Assembly (NCBI RefSeq): GCF_000760515.2
Contig: NW_013546512.1
Span: 1-44,452, forward strand
From: Mitosporidium daphniae
Taxonomy: Eukaryota; Microsporidia
Direction of reading: 5' to 3'
DNA length: 44,452 nucleotides
Shown here piece after piece: positions 1 through 7,889 of the stretch. Within the stretch, counting starts at the first letter, position 1, and each line of letters opens with the position of its first letter. Under the pieces are notes generated by a model, which made no database searches, had not been told where the DNA came from, and saw nothing but the letters and a program-made list of their open reading frames with translations. Made by a program: the position numbers and the translations under genes.

Positions 1-63
1 TACCAACTCTACCAACTCTACCAACTCTACCAACTCTACCAACTCTACCAACTCTACCAACTC
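1..63. repeat. 9-bp minisatellite (TACCAACTC)n at left edge
   Basis: About seven head-to-tail copies of TACCAACTC with no visible divergence, truncated by the window edge. Read on the minus strand in the frame of the partial gene at 1-560, it encodes an Arg-Val-Gly tripeptide repeat. Confidence 0.95.
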
Positions 64-560
64 TTATATTGACCTCGATGGCTGGAAATGATAACTCCAC
101 AACAAATGCCCGTTTTTGGATGGACATTTTTTCGAGAACGTTATCTTTTTTATAAAAAGCAGACAAGGTATTGTTAAGAGGATCGGTCAAATTCGTCGGA
201 GAACAGCCAAAAGTTAGCATCCTACCGATGGCTGTCACATTGCCGCGATGCTTGTTCACAATAATCTCGATACGGCCAAAAAGCGGGCAAATTTTCATTG
301 GCGATGCAGAGTTTATAGGCAAAGCTGACAATACTGGGGCTGGCCAATAGATGCCCATGCAAGTGGGTGTGGCGGTAAAAAGTTTCGGCACTTCAGGTGG
401 GGTTCGGTCCCAGCGAAAAAACAGCAGCAGCTTACAATATAAAAAGAGTATCAGGGCACTCTCTTTTGCGATTGACGCCGAAATGTGCATGCTAGAAATT
501 GGAAAGCAAATCCAATCAATCGACGACAGCGATGGCAGCAAAAACGGAATCCAAAACATC
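1..560 (-). CDS. Partial hypothetical protein ending in an Arg-Val-Gly repeat
   Basis: I do not recognise this gene. An uninterrupted minus-strand frame runs from an ATG at 560 (preceded in frame by TAG) to the window edge with no stop, about 186 codons. The N-terminal third has two short hydrophobic stretches (near residues 1-20 and 35-50), so a signal or membrane segment is possible. The middle looks like ordinary folded protein. The last visible part is the RVG repeat encoded by the minisatellite at 1-63. The sequence GTAAATCATTGATGTAG just upstream of the ATG could be a 17-nt intron, so the true start may lie further upstream. It shares strand and orientation with the gene at 807-1701. 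The 3' end is missing. Confidence 0.45.
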
Positions 561-806
561 GGCTACATCAATGATTTACCAGCGGCGTGTGCATGCAACA
601 CGAACTCTAACAAGAAGGGATGTGCCTCCATGTCAGATGGTATCCCATTCTGCACGAGGGGCTTTTAACGCGATGCATATTGTATTTCTTTTTGGCTCCA
701 AAAAATCGATCATCGAACAGACCGATGTACATGGCATCTACTTGGTAGCAATGTTCCGCTGAGCCTTACAGTGCAAATTGTGCATGCAGAACATCAAAAT
801 AACGAG

Positions 807-1701
807 TTAGGATTTTAATTTAACATCAAGGCGATCAATTAACAATTTGGTTCTTTGTACAATAACGGGCTCCTCGTTGCAGTCGGAAAAGGATATCTGG
901 CATAAGTTTGGGGAGAATTCCTTTGGCCAAGGTATTCCCATCGAAATTTCATTTAAAATTATAAGCGGCGCCTCATCAGTAGATAACTAATGTTTAAGAG
1001 GCAAATCAATACCTCGGCGATAAAGGCAATCGGAGGCGACAAATGGCGCGTGATTACCCCGATTCGCATACGCAAATCGTTGTGCGAAATGGTAAAAGTA
1101 AAGCCCTGCGGGGATAAGACACCAAAAGCTATACCTCAATTGTGAACGAATCCGATTTCACCAACAAAGGCATCCTTGTCGATGCGGTAAGATTGGAATT
1201 TAGCGCTGGGGAGTGGGCGGATTTCCATTTTGGCAAAAGAAATTGCCGTGCAGATGGTGTAGTAGATGAAGATGGTGTCGTAGATGAAGATGGTGTTTCA
1301 GGCGAGGATGGTGTTGCGAGCGGTGATGACGATGAAGAAGCAATGGCCGCATTAATCGTTAATTGCCCAAATAAAAGATCAATTGAGGAGTCTACTTCAA
1401 TCCAACTGGTATCTTTTTGAGATGCGGAGCAGCAAAGTAGAATGGTCGATTGGCCCTCGTGGCATTTCACGAATGAAACACCGCTGTCGTGGGCAGAGCG
1501 AAATGATTGAAGCGTCGATGAAAATTGACAGGCATTCGTGGCATGAGAGATCGAATACTTTTCGTTAATATTGCCGATGAACTCATTCAGTATGCAAGAC
1601 ACCCTTGCGTGGACAAGCTCATTGGCCCTTCCCAATTCATTGGCCCTTCCCAGCTCATTGCCAATTATGGGACAAAACCACAATTTTACAGCAGCTGGCA
1701 T
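807..1701 (-). CDS. Hypothetical protein, three exons, Ser/Thr/Pro-rich linker
   Basis: Not recognised. The model is three exons: 1135-1701, 1013-1105 and 807-986, giving 279 aa. Introns are 29 nt (GTATAG..CCGCAG) and 26 nt (GTATTG..ACATTAG); both joins keep frame and remove stops. Near the N-terminus an imperfect NELGRA repeat comes from an 18-bp DNA duplication. A low-complexity Ser/Thr/Pro segment at about residues 118-145 separates two ordered-looking regions; the C-terminal one has a beta-rich, hydrophobic pattern. No catalytic motif is visible. It starts 35 bp from the divergent GID8 gene and shares an AT-rich promoter with it. The start ATG at 1701 is the first in frame, and an upstream exon cannot be excluded. 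Confidence 0.6.
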
Positions 1702-1736
1702 TTGTCGCTAGGTAAATTAAAATTTATTAAGCTTTA
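1702..1736. promoter_or_regulatory. 35-bp bidirectional promoter region
   Basis: Lies between the divergent start codons at 1701 (minus) and 1737 (plus). It contains the run AAATTAAAATTTATTAAG. The same AATTTAA/TTAAATT type of element occurs within about 20 bp of many start codons in this window. Its role as a core promoter is inferred from recurrence only. Confidence 0.4.
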
Positions 1737-2655
1737 ATGTCAAGGAACAATGGGCAAGATCATTCAACGATGACAACGCAGCCCATCGCCAATGCTTCTT
1801 CGGCGGGCACGGCGTCCATCACTTCTTCTCCAGGGGCTTTCCATTACAAAAGAACCCCGTCCAACTCGATCAACTATTCTGCCGCCGAATGGGTTTCAAA
1901 AATGGGCCAAATATCCATCCCGAAAGGGTTACACCATAGCATTCTTATTATGCCTAGTGATCTCAATGAGCTCATAATGAATTACCTGATAATTGAAGGA
2001 TATTCAGACGCTGTAAGGATATTTTCGGAAGAGTCTAAACAGAAGATTGATGATCTGGTTTTGAAGGATGTCGAGTTCAGGGAAAAGCTGCGAAACCTCG
2101 TGTTGGATGGCAAGATCAAAGAAACAATTTCCTTGATCAACGACTCATATCCAATGGTAGTTTCTTTGTTAAGCTGACACACTTAGCTGCTTGAAGAGAA
2201 CAACGTCCTACTTTTCGCGCTGAAAAAGCAGCACTTGATAGAGCTGATCAAGGAGAATAGATCCAAAGAGGCTGTGTATTTCGCGCAAAAAGATCTGGTC
2301 CCGCTCACGGACATGAAGGTAACCCCGAAAGCGCTACAAAGACTAGGATCACTTGATGTCGGAACTTGAGGATGCCATGGCTCTTCTTGCTTATACTGGA
2401 AATAAAAGAAAGTCAAAAAAGCAGGAGCCGACGATCCCGGCTGAGATTTCGCATTTGCTGGATCAAGAGCACAGAGAAAAACTCGTCAAATTGCTAAACT
2501 CAAAAATACTAGAGGCCGGTGGGCTGGTACAGCCCGAGCCCAAGGTCAATAATTTGATTAGATTGATGTTCTGGGCCCAGAGCCTTTTGGACGAATATGG
2601 GGCCACATATCCGCACATTGACCATCTTTTAGACGTCGGCACCAAAGAACAGTGA
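1737..2655 (+). CDS. GID8: GID complex subunit 8 homolog (LisH-CTLH-CRA protein)
   Basis: Three exons (1737-2156, 2187-2318, 2347-2655) with introns of 30 and 28 nt, 286 aa. After a Ser/Thr-rich N-terminus, a LisH motif starts near residue 78 (LNELIMNYLIIEGYSDAV). The CTLH region (FREKLRNLVLDGKI) follows, then a CRA-type helical C-terminus (ALKKQHLIELI..). This order and size match GID8/TWA1, about 230 aa in animals; here the N-terminus is extended by about 50 residues. GID8 is a scaffold of the GID/CTLH ubiquitin ligase, which in yeast degrades gluconeogenic enzymes. Another subunit, GID2/RMND5, lies at 36160-37530. Start choice: first ATG, directly after an AT-rich promoter motif. Confidence 0.85.
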
Positions 2656-2837
2656 GGATCGGCTTTGAGCACCATTCTTCCGCCCTCGTTGCAGGCTTTA
2701 CGCTGCAACGGCAACAGCTAATAAACAAACGTGCGTCAATAATTGGGGTAGGGTTTATAAATTTTACGGACATCGTGAGCGGCTTGGAAATTTGGAAACA
2801 TACTCAGCTTGATGGGCCACGCTTTACTTTTGCGTAT

Positions 2838-4324
2838 TCACTGCGAAACAGACGAAAGTGGAGAGTGAAAAAACAGCAATGCCCGGTACAGGGTAGAGGA
2901 GCGAGAAAGCTGCCCATCTGTCGAGAGCACGGCAAGCAAGTCTCGCATTGCTATCCGTCTTTCTGGCATGTACGCAGAGGATGACGAGGATGCGCCGTGT
3001 AGCGGTCTCGGGTTACTCGATGGAGTTTCTGCTGGATTTGATGATGATGATGATGATGATGATGCCGGTGTTCCCTGTGGGGAGTTAGCATTGACCATCC
3101 ACTGCTTTAATGGGATGCCAAGCTGGCCCATCGCAGTGGCATTGATGATTTTGGCCCGGATGCTACTTGAGTCTTGGAGACCAAGTGCCGAAATTGCTTG
3201 GGGAGACGACACACTTTGTTCTGGATCTTCTCCGGTGGGCGGTTGGGCTGAGGTGGAGTTTGGAACCCTTCCTCTTCGCGAAGTAGGAAGGATGCCGCCG
3301 ATTGAGGACAGCAATTGGTCAAATTCTGCCTTTTCGCGCCTGTGTTGTTCTGAGAGCGCCTTGTCGAGAACGTACAATTGACGACGAGGATCGTTATCAA
3401 TCTTTGGTTATCCAAGAAACAAAAGTACCTTGGAGCGGATGGATGACTTGTGAGAGGAACTTGACTCGTATCGATGCCTGGATATCAAGACAAGCTCATC
3501 CATGATGATTGCCAGCTTTGCTTGGAGCACGTAAAGCAGCCCCTCCATGATTCCATTTTCGGTGGACTTGGGAATGGAAATCTTATTTTTCGAGCCTACA
3601 GCGAAAATATTTCCGAAACAAGCTACTTACCTATGGTGGAGAGCAAGAAGGCCAAGTTGTCGTGATTGAAAAGACTTGAAATTTTGGCCCGAGGGTCCTC
3701 AATGGAAGGCATCGATGATGCGGGGAAATACGAGGTAAAGGCCTCTTGCTCCCTTAATATGGCCTCTGCCTCCTCTTTGAGATTGACGCCAGAATTAGCA
3801 AGAATATCTTGAATGGAATCGGTATCCTCCCGAGTGGACGAGATTGTTGTTGCAGTTGAGGGTGTGAGCAGTTGAGAGGGTGTCATATTGATCATAGGCA
3901 TTGGCGCAACAATTGAGCCGTATGAGGAGGCTGCTGTGGGCGAATTTGTGGCTTCCGATGTGGCAGCAGATGTGCTTGCCGTCAGCACATCGGCAAGCAA
4001 GTTGATGCCAGGTGCCATCATTTCCGTTGCCGACAATGTGTTTGGGGCCACGTGCATTCTGCTTGCTGCTATGTTTATCTTGTTGATTGAAGAGCTCTAA
4101 AATGAGGCAATTGGATTACAAGATTGGCATACAGCTTTGACCCCAGAATCAGCCGACATGAACAGAGAAACTCCTGTATTTGGATCTGCTGGCTTTTGAA
4201 TTTGTGGATAATTTGTAAAAGTTCGAGCTTCTTAGAATAGGACAGTTGCGAGATGATGTCTAGGCGAAGAAAGCAGCTTGGAACGCCTACCTTGGTGCAA
4301 CGACTGGGAGCCTGCAGAATTCAT
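2838..4324 (-). CDS. TAF4: Transcription initiation factor TFIID subunit 4 (TAF4)
   Basis: Five exons (4291-4324, 4120-4259, 3631-4096, 3429-3595, 2838-3401), introns 31, 23, 35 and 27 nt, 456 aa. Exons 1-2 encode a TAFH/NHR1-like helical segment (KKLELLQIIHKFKSQQ..). The C-terminal half is the TAF4 domain: a histone-fold-like start (DILANSGVNLKEEAEAIL), a QAKLAIIMDELVLISRHR helix, an RREKAEFDQLL coil and the terminal RIAMRDLLAVL..LYRALL motif. In TFIID, TAF4 pairs with TAF12 through the histone fold. Low-complexity Ser runs come from a GAT/ATC microsatellite around 3040-3063. The short N-terminus relative to animals is typical of fungal forms. The third exon's 23-nt upstream intron is discussed under findings. 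Confidence 0.82.
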
Positions 4325-4391
4325 GGCTAAATTTTAAAAAGTAAAATCTATTTTGGAGACAAACCAATTTTACAAACCAAGTTTTTATTTG
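4325..4391. promoter_or_regulatory. Divergent promoter between TAF4 and FCP1-like gene
   Basis: Only 67 bp separate the two start codons. It contains AAATTTTAAAAAGTAAAATC on the TAF4 side, resembling the AATTTAA elements found before other genes here. Assignment is by position and recurrence. Confidence 0.35.
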
Positions 4392-5357
4392 ATGGGCAAA
4401 AGGACGCTTCTTTTGCTAGATCTGAATGGGGTGCTGTTTTACTGCCCAGCCTCGTCGATTGTCAGTGCTTCGATTTTGGAAAAAAATCCAGGATCGTGTT
4501 TTGTAAACACAGGGTTGATACTACGGCCCTGGATCTCTGAATTTCTTTCCTTCTGCTTCCAGCATTTTGAGGTGGGCATTTGGACCTCTTTGCAGGCCAA
4601 AAATGCATATCCAATCATTGGGAGGATACTTGGCTCTCACGTTGAGATTTCCCACTCGGGCCTGATATTAGATTGTGGGCTCGTTGATGGGGGCAAGATA
4701 TTCCCGGAGATTTCCCAAATCAAGGAGCTTGACAAAATGAGCACGGAGGCATCCATGATCAAGGGGGAAGAGCCCCGAAGTTGCGCACGCATGCAGATTT
4801 CCATTCTTCGACACCGAATGATGTCGAAAAGCTCGGTAAAAGGACAGCTCTCTTTACTTTGGACCCAAACGAGATGTACCATCTCGCACGATGGCCGCGC
4901 TTTTAAGATGAAAAAAGACCGTCCATTTATGCTGAAGGATCTTTCTTCGCTTTGGAAAGAGGATGGTGAGTTGCACGCACTGCCGGTCCATCAGATAGTT
5001 GAGAAAATCGTTATTAACCATCAAGATGCATCATACGTGCTCTCCAGCAATCCGGTACGGAAATTCGACGATCTGAGCGTCTCTGTGCCATCGAGATTGG
5101 ACATAGCGTCGCGTTGGAGCCCAAAGAACACCGTGCTAATTGATGATTCGGCATACAAATTTTCGCAAACACCGCTCAATGGCATTCCAGTTTCGTCGTT
5201 TGACGAGGATTCCACAAACGACAACGTCCTGCTGCACTTGATGCAGTATTTGGAGAAAGAGGTGATTGCCCTGTCCAGGGACAAGGATGACTTTGACATT
5301 CGAGAAATTTTAAAAGCAAGGCCGTTTTCTGCGTTTACGCCATTAAATTGTGTTTAA
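4392..5357 (+). CDS. FCP1/NIF-homology HAD-superfamily protein
   Basis: Single exon, 321 aa from the ATG at 4392. The upstream open stretch has no ATG. HAD motif I is LLLLDLNGVLF near the N-terminus. A motif-II-like strand follows (FEVGIWTSL), and the C-terminal motif is NTVLIDDSAYKF with a following PLNGIPV segment, the usual end of NIF/FCP1 domains. In true CTD phosphatases motif I is DxDxT; here the second Asp is Asn. The first catalytic Asp and the C-terminal Asp pair are present. Relatives with DLNG motifs exist in fungi and plants and are poorly characterised, so phosphatase activity is uncertain. A roughly 50-residue stretch near residues 120-170 looks unlike the family and may be an insertion. 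Confidence 0.75.
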   Translation: MGKRTLLLLDLNGVLFYCPASSIVSASILEKNPGSCFVNTGLILRPWISEFLSFCFQHFEVGIWTSLQAKNAYPIIGRILGSHVEISHSGLILDCGLVDGGKIFPEISQIKELDKMSTEASMIKGEEPRSCARMQISILRHRMMSKSSVKGQLSLLWTQTRCTISHDGRAFKMKKDRPFMLKDLSSLWKEDGELHALPVHQIVEKIVINHQDASYVLSSNPVRKFDDLSVSVPSRLDIASRWSPKNTVLIDDSAYKFSQTPLNGIPVSSFDEDSTNDNVLLHLMQYLEKEVIALSRDKDDFDIREILKARPFSAFTPLNCV

Positions 5358-5384
5358 ATTTTCACGTTCCAAGTGTAGCGAGTG

Positions 5385-6559
5385 ATGCATACGTCTACAA
5401 ATCCCGACGATTTCTTTGAAAGTGACTCCATTCGAGCTGCAAGGGAATATCAGCGCAGCCGGATCAGCTACGCAAAAGGATCGCCTTTTCGGCTTCCAGG
5501 GAAAATTCTTTCCATCGCTAATCACCTATCAAGCCACATTGGGGCTGGTTGCTCCAATGGGGTTGCATATATTTTCCAGATAAGCAAAAACAGGTTGCTT
5601 CTTCGCGTAACGTGCAAAGGACATTCGGGTCCCGTTTCTGCAATTCAGTTTTTCAACAAGCAACACCAATTGCTCGTAATCACGGGATCCTGGGACAGGT
5701 CTATAAAGATCTTCGATGCATGGAACGGGTCGCTCATCAAGACATTTGACCAAGTTTTGCCGGATCTGATACGGTCGATTGCTCTTTTTCCATCCGAGAA
5801 TCTTGTGATTGTCTTTGGAGATGCTCGCGGGTCGCTTTGTATTCTGGACGTCTTGCAAAACAGGAAGGTTATCAGAAAAGCTTGCAATAGGTCCATCGAG
5901 GTGATAAAAGTAGAGGGGACCCAAATCTTCATTGCCAGCTCAGAGGGGGCAGTTTGCTCGTTTACAATCGATGCTGTTGACTACTCTTTCAGCAAAAACG
6001 AAGGGCTCTTTTCGAACACGGACGAGCAACATGCTACATCGATTTATTCCATGGACCTAGTTTCGCCAGATACGCTGTACACAGGCTCGGCTGATGGATG
6101 TATATTTGCATGGGATGTTCCAGTAGCTTTTAATATTTTGATCAACTAGAGCGGTCTACGAATATGGCGCTCAAACGATTTAAAGTCTTGGGTTCGCTCC
6201 CTTGTTCATCCGCAGAGAAGAAGGGATTTATTATTTGCAGGTCTTGCTGATGGCACGTTGCATCTGATCCATGACCAAGTAAGAAAGCAAGCGCAGGTTT
6301 TACCCCATACGTCTAGGAGATAAAATTTACCGTTTCCTCTGGCGGCCATTTTGATGCCATCACGGGGTCGATTTGTATTACAAGCGAAAATAATATTGAT
6401 TATCTCATCACGGCCTCACTGGATGGCACAGTTAGGACTTGGATTGTGCCTTCAGAGGGCAAGCTAAGGCTGGAAGAGCTGCCCTCCGCTTCTTTCGACG
6501 ATGATGAGGATTTAGATGCACTTTTGTGCGATGAAAAAGAGGACGATGGCAATGGCTAG
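5385..6559 (+). CDS. WD40-repeat protein, acidic C-terminus
   Basis: Three exons (5385-6122, 6150-6278, 6317-6559), introns 27 and 38 nt, 369 aa. WD-type repeat ends are visible: GSWDRSIKIFDA, a degenerate GDARGSLCILDV, GSADGCIFAWDV, SGLRIWRSND (across the first intron) and ASLDGTVRTWIV, so about six or seven blades. The C-terminus is a strongly acidic tail (DDDEDLDALL..KEDD). No additional domain is seen, so this is probably a protein-interaction scaffold. I cannot place it in a named WD40 family. Start is the ATG at 5385; the GTG three bases earlier is ignored. Confidence 0.75.
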
Positions 6560-6608
6560 TAAAAAGCTTAAATAAATAAATTGATCCGCAATTTGATCAA
6601 CCCTTGTG

Positions 6609-7217
6609 ATGGCAAAGCTTGAGTTCTACTTTGACTTGGCCTCTCCTTATAGCCGGATTGCATGTCACAGGTTAAAGGTGTGGCGAAAAGAGAACCATGC
6701 ACAGCTGGAATGCATCCCAGTTTCACTAACCGCCATTCTGAAAGACTCTTCCGGAGAAACCGCATTGCAACACAAAAAACGAATGCATTCGCTAGTGGAC
6801 TTGAAAAGAGCAGCCTGTTTATATGAAATCTCTGATTTCGACACCAGCAGCTCGAGAATACAAGCGAACTTGAAATCCAAAGAGATTCGCTTGAAAATGA
6901 TCGAGCTGGCCAACAGAGGCATCACCTTTGACGATCTCGAGCTTCTGTATAAAAAATATTGGAGCTTTTCGTGCACAGAGCAGAAGGATCCCATCACTTG
7001 CAATCAAGATGCAACAAAAAAGCAAACCTTTAGCAGCGAAGGGCAAGTAAAGCTGCTAGAAAACACAAAAAAAGCCATCGAAATGGGTGCTTTCGGTCTT
7101 CCGTGGTTTAGGCTTTTCAGGAGCGGCAGAGATGCACAAGCATATTTCGGATCCGATCGATTGGAGCACATCAGCCTGGACGTTCAAGAGAACATTGCCA
7201 ATAAAAGCAAATTATAA
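6609..7217 (+). CDS. GST kappa / DsbA-like thioredoxin-fold protein with C-terminal SKL
   Basis: Intronless, 202 aa. The N-terminus (LEFYFDLASPYSRIACHRL) is the GST-kappa/2-hydroxychromene-2-carboxylate isomerase signature: first beta strand plus the SPYS motif carrying the catalytic Ser. The C-terminal GAFGLPWFRLF and YFGSDRLEHI motifs are also family-typical. GST kappa binds glutathione and acts in mitochondria and peroxisomes. The last three residues are Ser-Lys-Leu, the canonical PTS1, so peroxisomal import is predicted. The family is usually about 220-230 aa, so this is slightly short. Bacterial-type HCCA isomerase is the alternative name. Start is the ATG at 6609. Confidence 0.82.
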   Translation: MAKLEFYFDLASPYSRIACHRLKVWRKENHAQLECIPVSLTAILKDSSGETALQHKKRMHSLVDLKRAACLYEISDFDTSSSRIQANLKSKEIRLKMIELANRGITFDDLELLYKKYWSFSCTEQKDPITCNQDATKKQTFSSEGQVKLLENTKKAIEMGAFGLPWFRLFRSGRDAQAYFGSDRLEHISLDVQENIANKSKL

Positions 7218-7248
7218 AATTAAATTTTACAGCCTTAAATTTTAAGAA

Positions 7249-7744
7249 ATGGTAAGTCTTCCCCTTCCGACGGGTCCATCGATCGAGAAAATGCAATTCT
7301 TTTCATCAATCATCCCTTGTGTCATTTTTGTCATCATCGCTTGCTTGAATGTTTTCTAATTTTAAAGGTTAATATCCCAAAGGCCAGGAATACCTTTTGC
7401 AAGCGCTGTCGTATGCACAAGCCTCACAAAGTGTCCCAGTACAAAAAGGGAAAGGACTCTGTTCACGTGCAAGGTAAAAGACGTTACGACCGCAAACAAG
7501 CAGGTTTTGGTGGTCAAACAAAGCCCGTATTCCACAAGAAGGTACTGTTCGTTTCGGATTTCTCATTTTAGGCCAAAACCACCAAGAAAATCGTGCTTCG
7601 TTTGGAATGCACCGTCTGCAAGCATAAGAATCAGCTAGCTCTCAAGCGCTGCAAGCATTTTGAGCTGGGAGGAGATAAGAAGACTAAGGTTTGTGTTTGT
7701 AGTTTTGATTTTCCCCCTCATAGGGTGCTGCTCTCAGTTTCTAA
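7249..7744 (+). CDS. RPL42: Large ribosomal subunit protein eL42 (RPL36A/L44)
   Basis: Four exons (7249-7251, 7368-7541, 7572-7688, 7724-7744), 104 aa. The first exon is just ATG, followed by a 116-nt intron, a position known from many ribosomal-protein genes. The other introns are 30 and 35 nt. The sequence is unmistakable: [29 protein letters not shown] and [14 protein letters not shown], ending GAALSF as in fungi. Zinc-ribbon cysteines are visible (FCKRC and ECTVC..RCKHF). The residue in TKPVFHKK linked in yeast to cycloheximide resistance is Pro, the sensitive-type residue. Located at the 60S E-site. Confidence 0.97.
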
Positions 7745-7889
7745 GGTCTGTATTTATCCAATAAATGATCGCCGCTTGTTTACTTGGTTTAACGCATTAA
7801 AGGGAATACACTACGCCCTTCCGATCTTGTGGCCTTGCAATATAAGTTTCCTTTAATGGCATCACAAATTTGAATTTTAATTTCAGCTG

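Noticed and set aside
2968-3381. 137-codon plus-strand frame with poly-Asp
   Set aside because: Antisense of the TAF4 poly-Ser region; the microsatellite keeps both strands open.
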